In this document: positions 45,301 to 54,163 of the stretch, piece after piece
How the letters are laid out: each line of letters starts with the position of its first letter
Position numbering within the stretch: the stretch's first letter is position 1
DNA from: Peribacillus sp. FSL P2-0133
GTDB taxonomy: Bacteria; Bacillota; Bacilli; Bacillales; DSM-1321
Direction of reading: 5' to 3'
DNA: 64,000 nt
NCBI RefSeq assembly: GCF_037975445.1
Contig: NZ_CP150254.1
Location: 2,974,001-3,038,000, forward strand
Program-made: the position numbers and the translations under genes
The notes under the pieces: generated by a model
The model's input: the letters and a program-made list of their open reading frames with translations, nothing else
Told to the model about the DNA's origin: nothing
Database searches by the model: none

Positions 45301-46534
45301 TTGCAACAGATGATGCACCAACAGATAACGCTAAGGCTGCAGCACCTGGTGAACCTAGCGTATAATTTTTATCGCCACTATTCCCCGCTGCAACAACGGT
45401 TGTTACTCCACTTAATACTGCATTGTTTACAGCAATTGAAGTTGCATATAATGGATCATTAAGTGAATTACCTAGTGACATATTAATAACATCCATATCA
45501 TCCTTCACAGCTCGATCGACAGCTGCAATTATGTCATCAGCTTGTCCGCTGCCATATGGTCCAAGCACTCGGTAAGCATAAATATCTGCTTCTGGTGCTG
45601 CTCCAACTGTTGTATACTCAGTATCCTTCGCTACTCCACGGCTTCCAATAATCCCAGCAACATGTGTACCATGATTAGTATAATAAGCTGACGATCCATT
45701 CATTTCTGGCTTACCTGATTGTTTCCAATCAGCATAGGTCGTTTCCATCGGATTACTATCGTCATCTACAAAATCATATCCACCTTTATAAGCATCCTTT
45801 AAATCTGGATGGTTATAATCAATACCTGTATCTAGAATACCGACCTTAATTCCTTTACCGGTATAGCCTTCTGCATGTAACCGGTTTAATCCATCATAAG
45901 GAGTATAATTGGCGATATTGAATTCATCTGCTTTTAATTGATTATTATCTTTTCCTTGAACAGGCGGATCAATCGTAAACGTTTCGTTACTCCAAACGGA
46001 TTTGACAGCTTTTGATTTTAATAGACTTTTAATTTTGTTAGCAGGTAAACTCATTGAAACACCATTAAATGCATGTTTATATGAGCGATTAATCTTATAA
46101 TTTACTTTTTTACTATTTTTATCAGCTAATACTTGTCCTAAATCTTTTTGAAATATTTCATGATCTTGATCGACTAAATTTGATGCTTCAGAATCTGATA
46201 GTTGTTGACCTTCTGATGCCGCTTCAAACTTAGCAACTTTTGCTGGTTTATTTGCAAACTCAACAATTACATGGGTTTGTTCCGTTGTCGTTAAATCAAT
46301 ATCAGAAGAAATTTGAAGACCTGTCTCTTCTTTTGTTGAAAGTTGGTTAAGAGCTTCTCTTTGTTCTGATGTTAAATTAGCAAGTAAACTATCAACATTC
46401 GTATTACCAACTGCTTGGGTAACATTTGATTCATGTCCAAGTGAACCTAAAATAAAACTAGATGATAGAGCAAATACAGCTAAGCTTTTTACGACCTTAC
46501 TTTTGTTGTTTGCTTTTTTTCTCCTTTTCCTCAT
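42341..46534 (-). CDS. Secreted subtilisin-like serine protease with dockerin-like domain (protease 2)
   Basis: 1397 residues, a paralogue of protease 1 with the same architecture. Signal peptide after a basic start MRKRRKKANNKSK; propeptide (THVIVEFANKPAKV); catalytic D235 (VGILDTGIDYNHPD), H288 (NHGTHVAGI), serine near 610 (LSGTSMATPYVAGV); PA insert; long Fn3-like C-terminal region; dockerin-like calcium loops DANKDNVIDIMD and DLNFDGVVDKKD near the end. The two proteases are clearly diverged, so the duplication is not recent. Directly upstream is only a stub of a response-regulator gene. Confidence 0.9.
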   Translation of the reverse strand: MRKRRKKANNKSKVVKSLAVFALSSSFILGSLGHESNVTQAVGNTNVDSLLANLTSEQREALNQLSTKEETGLQISSDIDLTTTEQTHVIVEFANKPAKVAKFEAASEGQQLSDSEASNLVDQDHEIFQKDLGQVLADKNSKKVNYKINRSYKHAFNGVSMSLPANKIKSLLKSKAVKSVWSNETFTIDPPVQGKDNNQLKADEFNIANYTPYDGLNRLHAEGYTGKGIKVGILDTGIDYNHPDLKDAYKGGYDFVDDDSNPMETTYADWKQSGKPEMNGSSAYYTNHGTHVAGIIGSRGVAKDTEYTTVGAAPEADIYAYRVLGPYGSGQADDIIAAVDRAVKDDMDVINMSLGNSLNDPLYATSIAVNNAVLSGVTTVVAAGNSGDKNYTLGSPGAAALALSVGASSVAIDIYQYAGAHNGENYNLRQLAKNYKDDLSTLKGKTLQLVDVGLGDNYTGKDVKGKFVLMSRGVYTLDSKIANAKAKGAAGVIMYNDEANKAEGAIQSFLGESVNAIPSFSVSNEEGLTILEALKTGKTDITFGDFTKIQTASDELASFSSRGPSRMNYDIKPEVTGPGVSILSTVPFYVNDKTVDGTKPEDYKYAYQRLSGTSMATPYVAGVSALLLQSNKDLEPADIKSILMNTADPLSKAYSVFEIGSGRVDAYEALHSNVEFEVVDKTPTNINGKQKVIKELTGGISFGSYGFDDQDIHDSRKITLKNRSEKAKTFSVNVKFQTELRGSKDAAQNGVTLTGPTSVKLTRISQKSIKFDLNIPKTAEKGTYEGYIVFTNNADPTEKYQIPFGSRVVNEGFDTLTIANPMYSGDTRWPEQAAPGMSFSFSVRSHMRYIDVVVQDATTGEDIGYLGTLNGFGVNENTVYGIAYAFTGAYFPFTGDPKNPISSEPVFAKTGNYKLKMIGTNDQGKTFSKSADFMYEKGAPIMTSSFDKLDQKVIEYKDSQFDSNGEYLYDFNINLNDPETDEAKQEGFPVDQSSNKILYQYDSPYMSDPINTDKNGNYNDQILVKKRTRPLKVQFYGMDAARNFTSGPSEMLRVAFVSNTYPYYYLKANKQVASTGDTINYSIRSNNIKNLKTSKITIPVLKDNGDLATINNVVVSDAVKQYGDAQVSVTSTSDDVLTTYTITFNYLGNKTLPEDMQLVNFDLNTVKHHSPKSSFSVNWFNMEMTGTTIDQSNAVTNNVYTYMDSVNMKEKYSRIQGYLKLEGTTDPLTGQPNYAFDHTKIGAKVTVTSYDGKTVFEAAPNKNGNYTVDGMNADKNAYTLKVDVPGHFTMYNSFVLSDDVRGKLIGNLRGFSKQAKAGDANKDNVIDIMDAIYLQTYWGTNKSGADLNFDGVVDKKDMDLLIKNYRLQNRTVPNAPKAKTKYKGSTLDTVLNQLGLK

Positions 46535-46727
46535 TAAACCTCTCCCCCTCCTAACTAAATAGTAGATTAATATATTTGTAAAAATGTGAAGGTTTCGTGC
46601 TGATGACTTAACTTCACATTTAATACGCTGATCTGTCTTTCAACATCAGATTATTAAAATTTTTCAACTAATCTAGTATTAACTAGTAGTTTATTTAATA
46701 TTCAGAAATATCATCTAATTAACCCTT

Positions 46728-46795
46728 ATCATCCCACATTTCTCCTTTTCTGAAAATTAATCATAGGATGTAACTCTTGCTGTTATTGGTTCTAT
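46728..46795 (-). promoter_or_regulatory. Conserved promoter block of protease 2
   Basis: ATCATCCCACATTTCT, CTTTTCTGAAAATTAATCAT and TATTGGTTCTA, matching the block at 39231-39297 with few differences. Confidence 0.55.
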
Positions 46796-46883
46796 ACCTA
46801 CATAAAACAAAAGTACTATACCAAGAGTGGCATAATAAGGGACAGGACATTTTTTATAAGTGATTTTTAAATAAGAAAACGGA

Positions 46884-47043
46884 ACAAGTTGATTTCGAAC
46901 GGCTTAAATGACTGCCTGTGAACGGCTTTTTACATTCAGCTTTTTGTAAATCTTATTGATGTGAATTTTGACGGTCTTGTCACTGATTAATAAAGCTTCA
47001 GCAATTTCTTTGTTGCTAAGACCTTTGACCAACTCAAACAGTA
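46884..47043 (-). pseudogene. Truncated response-regulator copy (HTH end only)
   Basis: About 160 bases nearly identical to the 3' end of the 39393-40034 regulator, covering [20 protein letters not shown] to the C-terminus, but with an in-frame stop (AGCCGTTTAA in place of the ...VIYAV codons). Homology ends abruptly at CAGTAT (47043). It occupies the same place relative to protease 2 as the intact regulator does relative to protease 1. Confidence 0.85.
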
Positions 47044-47059
47044 TACAGGGTACAGTTTA

Positions 47060-47175
47060 TATAGGTCTGCCTTTAAAACAAAAAAAACACCTTGTGTTAT
47101 TCAATTATCTGGCCCGTTTGCTGAACAAAGTTAAACAAGCATACATTTTATATTTGTTCCAAAACTCGTGTTATT
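47060..47175 (-). repeat. Second interspersed repeat family, copy 1
   Basis: TCTGGCCCGTTTGCTGAACA, then a spacer and TTGTTCCAAAACTCGT, matching 58992-59075 (GACCGATTGCTGAACAAAAG ... TTGTTCCAAAACTCGT). Distantly like the first hairpin of the terminator repeat but without the central hairpin. Confidence 0.45.
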
Positions 47176-47191
47176 TTGCACATCCAACTTT

Positions 47192-47232
47192 AAAAACCCA
47201 GCTACCTTCATATAAGAAGATTAGCTGGGTTT
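47192..47232 (-). terminator. Intrinsic terminator of the metallophosphoesterase gene
   Basis: AAAACCCAGCTA / TAGCTGGGTTT stem with flanking T on the minus strand, about 120 bases past the stop. Confidence 0.75.
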
Positions 47233-47351
47233 CTTAATTATTTATAGAACTATTCGGAATTAGCTAGTATTGGAAAGTTTTGTTTATTAATCCTCATCAA
47301 TCTCATCTTCAAATGCAGAATTCAATACAATAAATTCTTTTAAGTTAGAAG

Positions 47352-50300
47352 CTAATTCTTTACAGTTTTTGATGCAAGGACGCTAATCTCCGCAGCCGAT
47401 GCCCAGCCGTTAACACCCGCCGTTGCTTCGAGCTTGACATATGATGCATCTGTCGAGTCAAAAATTGCTTCTTTCTCCACATTGTTATTTGACCAACTTC
47501 CGCTTGCAACCTTGGTAAAGGTCACTCCATCCGTACTTACATATACATTATAGCTTGTTATATTTCCGTTTAGCCCCGATTGCCTTGGTAAATACGTGAC
47601 TTTATTGACTTTGTAAGCTCCTCCAAGGTTTAAAGTAATCGATTGAGGGAGAACATCAGATTTATCCCACTTTGTATGCCACAGCGTTTCTGGGTTTCCG
47701 TCAATCGCCATGGATGCAGCACTATTTTCACCACTTGTTTCCTGACTTGTCGCCGTTGCCGTCATTTGTGACTGAGGGATCTTATTAACAGTTACTTTAA
47801 TGCTTGTTGTCAAAGGTACGTTATTTGGATTTGCCACCCCAGTTGGCAAAGTTACAGCTCCATTTACAGTGAAGGTCTGTACAGTCGTTACAGCAGGATC
47901 ATAGTTTGAAGCATCTACATCCCATGTCACTTTGGCATCGCCACCACCACCATCGGTAACCAAGGATACTATCTTTGGCAATCCAAGGGCGTCTGCTGTC
48001 TTCGCCGCTCCGATTGCCACCCCTGTTTTGTCAGCAGGTGCAGTGATGCTCTCTAAATTAACACCTTGAGGCGAAATGTCAATGTCCTGCGACGAACGGT
48101 TATACATGGAATCCGCAGCGAATACTCGGAGGGTATATGGAGTAATCGGCGACAAACCTGTAATCTTGTATTCCCTGTGTTCATCGAATGGCTTGTCTAG
48201 CGGCAGCGAAAGACTGTTAAACGATTTGTCAACTTCCCCGGTAAGCTTGTTGATAAGCTGAACATTGTATTCCAACACACGCACATTGTCATTGGCTTGC
48301 TTCATTGTAAAAGTAAGTTCGTTGTTTTTGAAGGAATTGATCGTAATACCCTCATCAAACTCCGGAGCGATGAGTTCTCTTGTATCGCTTTTGCTATACG
48401 TAAAGGCATCTTTGCCTTCGCCAACGTAGACTACAGAAGGTATGCCTACAAATTCTTCTGTGCTTAAATTATAATGTTTGATGATAACTTTTGTACCATA
48501 AACCTCTATGAAATTCGAGATGCGAGGTGTGGTATTATAATTGATATATGCACCTTCAATATATCCGCCGGACGGACCGCCATCAATATAACTAGAATAA
48601 CTCGTCGAACCAGCATCGAAATACGATGCTGCACCTTGATAGAGTGAACGTTCGTCGGTCGGATCGTAATGCGTATGACCTGACAGATAGACTACCTGCG
48701 ACAAATTATTGTCAGCAATATATTTACCTACATTATTACTTGCCGAGGTGCTCCATCCCGATCCCCAATTGGTTCCGCTGATAGGGAAGTGAGAAGATAC
48801 AAATATCGGTTTGGTTGGATCGTAGTCCGGTTCTTTTGTAATTTGGTCAAGGAAATTTTTAGCTTTTCCAGACGTGTTGTTGTTGTCATAATTTCCGTCA
48901 AAAACCACAAGATTATATCCTTTTATCTTGACCCGATAAGCATCGTTAAAGAAATTGTTATCGTACGATTTCGTAGATTCGTTCCACGCGCCCGCCGAAC
49001 CGACAGGAATTAATTTTTCGGCGCCGCCCATATCATGGTTGCCTCTTACCAAATAAAGCGCGATATTGTCAAATAAACCTTCATCTTTAAGTTTATTGTG
49101 GACTTTTGTCAGCTCATTCATCCATAGATATTCGATAGCATTGTTACCGCCGGTAACGTCGCCAGGAATCAACATTACGTCTGCCTGCGAGAATATTTTC
49201 AGGCTTTTTCTGAAATCATCTTCCACGCGCGCGATTGCAGCAGGATTACCACTGATTTCCGTGTCGCTGTTCACAATCATATTTAAATCGGCGGGCGTTG
49301 CTGTTTTATTACTTTTTTGATAGATGAAGATGGCATTGGTTAGTTCACGTTCGTAATAATTGATCGTTTCCTGTGTAAATAATTTTTCTTTTTGCGTTGT
49401 TGCAACCGTAGTTGCCTTATTCAAAACCTTTTTCAAATAATCAAAATCGGATTCGCTGAAGCCGTTGCCGAGACCGCCTGCTTTGATTGCATTTGCTTCT
49501 GATATTGTGTCGTTAAGTGCAGTCAAATCTACTTTGTTTACAGCGTAACTATTATAATTCGCTTGAACTACATCACTGCTTAATACGCCTTTCCAAATCA
49601 TCAGATCAGCTATATCGAATGAATTACCGCCGAGGTTGCCCAATCCGTCGACACCTATTTTTAATGGGTTCGATGTATCTAAAGTTCCGAGTTTCAGCGT
49701 AGTTTCAGCCATTTCGTAACCATCAATATACAACGACGCGAGCATTTTATTTCTGTCTACAACATATGTCACGTAACGCCAATCGGAAGCATTAAACGTA
49801 TTGCGCCCAAAGGAAATGTTCTTTTCTTTTGCGGTCGGGAATCCTAAATTCATGTTGACCGAATTGGCTGATGTGTAAATCGCCCAGCCTGCGTTAGAGC
49901 CGTTACTAAAATCCTTGTTTGATAATATGACCTGATTTTTGTTCGTGTCGCCCTTATACCAGAAGGATAGAGTAAAACTGTCATTACCAAAATTCAAGCT
50001 ATGCTTCGTACCGACATAATTGCCGTTTCCGCTGTCTAAGTGCAGAGCTTTGGTCCCGGGTAATACACCGTCTACATAACTATAATTTCCTTTCCCTTCC
50101 AAGTTCTCTTGATTTGCATCGTCCTTTAAATTATTGTCGAATTTCATCGATGCAATAAGGGGGTTGGCATTTAATACTGCGTTCGTGGGCAATGAAGTTT
50201 TACTGGCACCATTTCGCTTTGAAACTACAACGCGCAATTTTTTACCAATATCATTTAACGTTACGGTGTAGCTTTTGGATGTACCACCCGATTTTACATT

Positions 50301-50534
50301 AATATATTTATCGCTTATACGTGATTCCTGTACTTGCCATTGAAATGTTAGATTTTTGCCCATTGAACCATGATCCATGATTACACTGGCGGTGATCTTT
50401 TGACCGTAAACCGGCTGCATATTGTCGATTTTGACGATTTTGTCGCCCGATTTGTTTGCAAGTGCGTCTGCGGTGGTCGATAACATAACGAATATCATCG
50501 TTAATACGAGGGAAATGGATAAAATTCTTTTCAT
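47352..50534 (-). CDS. Secreted multidomain metallophosphoesterase
   Basis: 1060 residues. Signal peptide 1-25; Ig-like strand region (30-120); LamG/Laminin_G_3 concanavalin-type domain (about 130-320, LHLDSGNGNYVGTKHSLNFG); calcineurin-type phosphoesterase (about 420-660) with MLIPGDVTGG, LVRGNHDMGG, VSSHFPISG and YLSGHTHYDP supplying the two-metal site; Fn3 domain; Big-like domain; C-terminal F5/8-type C (CBM32-like) domain with DGNPETLWHTKW. An extracellular nucleotidase or phosphodiesterase bound to polysaccharide is likely. Higher G+C and Paenibacillus-like domain mix suggest horizontal acquisition. Confidence 0.87.
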   Translation of the reverse strand: MKRILSISLVLTMIFVMLSTTADALANKSGDKIVKIDNMQPVYGQKITASVIMDHGSMGKNLTFQWQVQESRISDKYINVKSGGTSKSYTVTLNDIGKKLRVVVSKRNGASKTSLPTNAVLNANPLIASMKFDNNLKDDANQENLEGKGNYSYVDGVLPGTKALHLDSGNGNYVGTKHSLNFGNDSFTLSFWYKGDTNKNQVILSNKDFSNGSNAGWAIYTSANSVNMNLGFPTAKEKNISFGRNTFNASDWRYVTYVVDRNKMLASLYIDGYEMAETTLKLGTLDTSNPLKIGVDGLGNLGGNSFDIADLMIWKGVLSSDVVQANYNSYAVNKVDLTALNDTISEANAIKAGGLGNGFSESDFDYLKKVLNKATTVATTQKEKLFTQETINYYERELTNAIFIYQKSNKTATPADLNMIVNSDTEISGNPAAIARVEDDFRKSLKIFSQADVMLIPGDVTGGNNAIEYLWMNELTKVHNKLKDEGLFDNIALYLVRGNHDMGGAEKLIPVGSAGAWNESTKSYDNNFFNDAYRVKIKGYNLVVFDGNYDNNNTSGKAKNFLDQITKEPDYDPTKPIFVSSHFPISGTNWGSGWSTSASNNVGKYIADNNLSQVVYLSGHTHYDPTDERSLYQGAASYFDAGSTSYSSYIDGGPSGGYIEGAYINYNTTPRISNFIEVYGTKVIIKHYNLSTEEFVGIPSVVYVGEGKDAFTYSKSDTRELIAPEFDEGITINSFKNNELTFTMKQANDNVRVLEYNVQLINKLTGEVDKSFNSLSLPLDKPFDEHREYKITGLSPITPYTLRVFAADSMYNRSSQDIDISPQGVNLESITAPADKTGVAIGAAKTADALGLPKIVSLVTDGGGGDAKVTWDVDASNYDPAVTTVQTFTVNGAVTLPTGVANPNNVPLTTSIKVTVNKIPQSQMTATATSQETSGENSAASMAIDGNPETLWHTKWDKSDVLPQSITLNLGGAYKVNKVTYLPRQSGLNGNITSYNVYVSTDGVTFTKVASGSWSNNNVEKEAIFDSTDASYVKLEATAGVNGWASAAEISVLASKTVKN

Positions 50535-50567
50535 TACAGAAAACCTCCATATTTTTAGTATTTTAAG

Positions 50568-50845
50568 AGCCTGTTCAAAAATCTCGTAAAATTAAGTAAA
50601 AAAACAAAAACGCACCTTAGCGAAACTTTGGTGCGGAACTCATTGATTATATCGATCATATCGACGACTCCATTGTGCTGGAGAAGGTCGCCCCGCTTTA
50701 CAAGGATGGCGGGCATCCTCCCATCGATCGGGATGAGAGGAGATTTTTCGTCACGGAAATCCCCCTTTCGTTTCTAATATTGGAACCTTGATTTTCTCCT
50801 TCTGCTGCTCTCATTAAACAAAAATGGTGCTTTTTGGATAGGCTC
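50568..50845 (+). mobile_element. Internally deleted IS remnant (IS1182-like), 278 bp
   Basis: Imperfect terminal inverted repeats GAGCCTGTTCAAAAA (50568-50582) and TTTTTGGATAGGCTC (50831-50845), 12 of 15 pairing. Inside on the plus strand lies a piece LIDYIDHIDDSIVLEKVAPLY followed by KDGGHPPIDRDE, similar to the start of IS1182/IS5-type transposases (...LYKxDxGRPxID...). The rest of the enzyme is deleted, so it is a MITE-like derivative. Confidence 0.55.
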
Positions 50846-51106
50846 TTTTTGTATTGTAATGTAAAAATATTATATTTATATTTTCTCAGAGTAAATTTAT
50901 AGTAAATCTGGCAGGCAACTATCTTTAAATATAGAATAAGGTAAATGTCTACCTACATTATAAAATGCCTCCTACGGCACCACTCCCGTATAGTATTTAT
51001 AAATAATGTATGAAAATTTCAACTTATATAAAATAATGAGATTATAGATAAAAGTACCTAGTATATTCAAGGAAAACTTAATAGTTCATCAACCAAATAT
51101 TTTATT

Positions 51107-51640
51107 TAAGGGGTACCGCCACATGCCCATCAAGCTAAGCTTATGTAAAACCAATTTCAGGTGAGAAGATTCCTATTTTCTAAAGACTAATTGTATATTA
51201 TTTAAAGAATGGCATACGAAATAAACCCTAACGGGTTTTGTTTTTTTAAATTAAGCTGCATGATTATGAGACATGGAATAATTGTATACGACGCCTAAAA
51301 TATCAAAGATTGTTTTCTTATCATACCTATGGGATTTTCGCCCGCTTTGCTGTAGGAGGTTGAACAGGCGAATTAGAATCTTTGATAGCTCTTGGGTGTC
51401 TTTCTGTATAGCTTGGAATAGAAGAAGAAAATAATCTTTAATCATATATATGGCTTTATATTCACTAAGCTCTCGTTTTTTCTTCATGAGGAGTAATTGC
51501 CGCATTTGAAACATGGTAGAAGAACAGAATAGAATGGCAATCAGTTGCCCATACAAATGGCTTTCCAATCGTTCTCGTTTTATCTTTTTACAATGATGAA
51601 TATGAAAGAATGATTTCCCTATTGAGGCTGCCAAACGACT
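51107..51640 (-). mobile_element. IS4-family element remnant (3' end with transposase C-terminus)
   Basis: The outer end reads GGGGTACCGCCACATGCCC near 51111. The minus-strand frame 51251-51634 encodes [20 protein letters not shown], then [20 protein letters not shown] and [15 protein letters not shown], the C-terminal region of Bacillus IS4-family DDE transposases. Upstream of residue ~10 the homology is lost, so the catalytic core is missing. A related solo end (GGGGTACCGCCAACAT) is at 59222. Confidence 0.7.
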
Positions 51641-51739
51641 TGGAAACGAAGAGATAGTCGATTTGTTGAGTACGAATATGTGAGAATAGAAATTTCATCT
51701 CCTATTTACAAATCTATAAAAGTAGATATAATTGTTGTT

Positions 51740-52051
51740 ATGGAACCTTCATTAATTTATAAAGCATTATCAAATGATACTAGACGTCAAATCTTATTAT
51801 GGCTAAAGAATCCAGAAAAGTTTTTTGACGAAAAGCCTTATTTAGAACAAGGAATTAGTTTTCAAGTTGGAGTATGTGTAGGAGATATCCAGCTCAAAAC
51901 TGGATTAGCCCAATCTGTTGTTTCTAATTATTTATTAACTATGAAAAATGCAGGATTATTAGAATCCGAACGCATTGGGAAATGGACGTATTATCGGCGA
52001 AATGAAAAAAAAATACAAGAATTTTCCAATTATGTCCAAAACAAATTATAA
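51740..52051 (+). CDS. ArsR-family winged-helix regulator
   Basis: About 103 residues from ATG 51740 (an upstream frame to 51680 crosses the promoter zone). MEPSLIYKALSNDTRRQILL and VGDIQLKTGLAQSVVSNYLL...LLESERIGKWTYYRRNEK show the ArsR HTH with the recognition helix QSVVSNYL; no arsenic/metal CxC motif is visible, so the signal is not obviously a metal. No good SD precedes the ATG; possibly leaderless. It lies before, and codirectional with, an MFS pump gene but is separated from it by a terminator, so the pump probably has its own promoter. Confidence 0.75.
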   Translation: MEPSLIYKALSNDTRRQILLWLKNPEKFFDEKPYLEQGISFQVGVCVGDIQLKTGLAQSVVSNYLLTMKNAGLLESERIGKWTYYRRNEKKIQEFSNYVQNKL

Positions 52052-52060
52052 AGTGAAACT

Positions 52061-52096
52061 TGAATCAGTGGGAGTTTTCTTCACCCTCACTGATTC
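52061..52096 (+). terminator. Hairpin after the arsR-type gene
   Basis: GAATCAGTGGGAG / CCCTCACTGATTC stem, 12 bases after the stop; T-run weak. The remaining 52100-52400 contains a strong SD-like GAAAGGAGG (52191) not followed by a frame of any length, and AT-rich promoter DNA with TATAGATATCTG (52232-52243). Confidence 0.55.
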
Positions 52097-52402
52097 TTAG
52101 TCTTCTCGAATTCTGCTTTTACAGGAAGCCGGTTCTCCACCTCACCATTTTGCGAAAGGAACCTTACTGCTCGTTCATGCGAGACAAATAGAAAGGAGGA
52201 TTTTTTTAAAGATTTCATATCTAATTATATAGATATCTGTTATTGTATGTTTGAATAAACAAGAGAACAATGACATTTTTAGTGATATCCCCTTGCAACA
52301 ATACCCAACTATTTTTTACGTTAATGAATTGGATCCCTATAAATTTTAAGCATTTATGTATACATACTTTTAAAATCAATATAAGAATGGAGAATTTTAT
52401 AA

Positions 52403-53578
52403 ATGAAAAAAGTAAACCATCTACTTATTATTATGCTAGCAGTAGGTGTATTTGGAATTATTACAACAGAGATGAGTATTGTCGGCGTATTACCACAAAT
52501 CACTCAAAAATTTGGAATTTCAACTGCACAAGCCGGATTATTAGTAAGTATATTTGCTCTAGTTGTTGCGATTTCTGGACCATTTTTAATACTGCTCGTA
52601 TCTGGGATTAATCGTAAAATACTTTTATTAACAGCAATATCTATTTTTGCTATCTCTAATATGATTTACGCTTATACAACACAATTTGAAATTATGCTCA
52701 TTTTTCGTATTCTACCAGCAGCACTTCACCCACTCTTCTTTTCAATCGCTCTTGTAACTGCTGCTAAACTTGTCCCTCCAGAAAATAGCGGTCAAGCAGT
52801 TACAAAAGTTTTTACGGGAATTACTGTTGGATTTGCTTTAGGTGTACCATTGACTTCTTACCTTGCAGAACAGTTTTCATTAGAAATTGCGTTCCTATTT
52901 GGAGCATTTGTAAATGCTCTCGCATTTATCGGAATATTGATTTTGCTTCCTTCCATGCCCGTTGAAGAAAAAATGTCTTTTGGCAAGCAAATTCGTATAT
53001 TGCGTAAATCAGCATTATGGTTAAATATCGCAACTGTTACCTTTCTTTTTGCAGCCATGTTTTCAGTTTACAGTTACTTTGCCGAGTACCTTGCAAAAGT
53101 AACAGACATGAATAGCTCTCTCATCAGTATCATGCTATTCATATTTGGTGTCACTATGATTTTAGGTAATCATTTATTTGGAGTTTTTCTGCAAAAAAGT
53201 ATAGTAAATACCTTAATATTTTTCCCAATTTTATATTCAGTCGTTTATTTATTGGTTTATTATTTAGGGTCTTATCTTGTTCCAATGATTTTTATGGTAT
53301 TCATTTGGGGAATCGTACATTCCGGCGGTTTAATTGTTGGTCAAACATGGTTAATAAGTGAGGCAAAAGAAGCTCCGGAATTTGGCAATAGCTTATTCGT
53401 CTCGTTTTCCAACCTTGGAATTGCTTTAGGAACCTCTATTGGCGGCTCGTTCATTTCTCAATTAGGCATTCACCAGCTTATCTGGAGCGGATTCACATTT
53501 ACACTGCTTTCGTTTTTATTGATCATCATAAAACTAAAATTTTTCAACTCTAGTAACAAAGCATCGTTATCAAGCTAA
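52403..53578 (+). CDS. DHA1-type MFS efflux transporter
   Basis: 391 residues, 12 predicted membrane segments. VGVFGIITTEMSIVGVLPQI at the start and FRILPAALHPLFFSIAL (motif B region), with motif C-like VGFALGVPLTSYLAEQF; typical of the AraJ/YdhP sugar- and drug-efflux group. Followed directly by a hairpin terminator. Likely controlled by the neighbouring ArsR-type regulator. Confidence 0.82.
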   Translation: MKKVNHLLIIMLAVGVFGIITTEMSIVGVLPQITQKFGISTAQAGLLVSIFALVVAISGPFLILLVSGINRKILLLTAISIFAISNMIYAYTTQFEIMLIFRILPAALHPLFFSIALVTAAKLVPPENSGQAVTKVFTGITVGFALGVPLTSYLAEQFSLEIAFLFGAFVNALAFIGILILLPSMPVEEKMSFGKQIRILRKSALWLNIATVTFLFAAMFSVYSYFAEYLAKVTDMNSSLISIMLFIFGVTMILGNHLFGVFLQKSIVNTLIFFPILYSVVYLLVYYLGSYLVPMIFMVFIWGIVHSGGLIVGQTWLISEAKEAPEFGNSLFVSFSNLGIALGTSIGGSFISQLGIHQLIWSGFTFTLLSFLLIIIKLKFFNSSNKASLSS

Positions 53579-53665
53579 CATAATCTTATATTCATACGAT
53601 CATGTAGCTTTGAAATAAAGTTTGATTTAATTAACGCTTTCAATTTTGATATAAGTTCAAATATA

Positions 53666-53708
53666 AAGAGCATGTTTAGAGATAAAAGATTGATCAAAAC
53701 ATGCTCTT
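53666..53708 (+). terminator. Terminator of the MFS gene, GATTGATCAAAA hairpin family
   Basis: AAGAGCATGTTT / AAACATGCTCTT stem, then TATTTAATATTATTTTTT. Compared with the 11721 hairpin (GCGTG/CACGC), both arms changed together (GCATG/CATGC) while AGATTGATCAAAAC in the loop is unchanged. Confidence 0.7.
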
Positions 53709-53725
53709 ATTTAATATTATTTTTT

Positions 53726-53786
53726 AATCCTGCGAATTAGCGTGTATTCGTGAGCATTATCTAATAAACTGAGGGAGTTTATTAAG
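53726..53786 (+). repeat. 61-bp direct repeat, left copy
   Basis: AATCCTGCGAATTAGCGTGT ... GAGCATTATCTAATAAACTG ... ATTAAG; 57 of 61 bases match 56526-56586. Contains a small palindrome GAATA...TATTC in the other copy. Confidence 0.7.
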
Positions 53787-53875
53787 GTTAATCCTTTTTT
53801 CGGCAAGCTATCTTCAATTAAACATCATTTCATGTGAACTGAATCATTTCACAACAATGCTTTTTATCTCTAGTA

Positions 53876-54049
53876 GTCCTACAAGATATCGCCAAACAAG
53901 TTGGTATTGTACAGCGATCTAGTTAGTATCAAGCAAACGAACTCATTTCCCTGTTCAATCACCTAGTAGCATTAGGATTTGAATTCTTCAAAGTGAAAAA
54001 AAGAAAACTAAATATTATACTAACAAAAGTTGATTATTCCATAACTTAG
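53876..54049 (+). pseudogene. Transposase N-terminal remnant
   Basis: VLQDIAKQVGIVQRSS, a stop, then YQANELISLFNHLVALGFEF; resembles the first residues of IS4-type transposases (LxxLAKExGFVxR). No end or start intact. Confidence 0.35.
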
Positions 54050-54163
54050 ATAAATCAAAAAGGATCTTAAACATATAAAACCAATACATTATAAACACAA
54101 TGCTTCAACATTTCTTTTCTATAATTATAGTTGTATACATATTTTAGATTGGAGATGGAGAAC

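Noticed and set aside
51680-51739. Extended N-terminus of the ArsR regulator
   Set aside because: The extra residues do not resemble the family, which starts with MEPSLIYKALSNDTRRQ at 51740.
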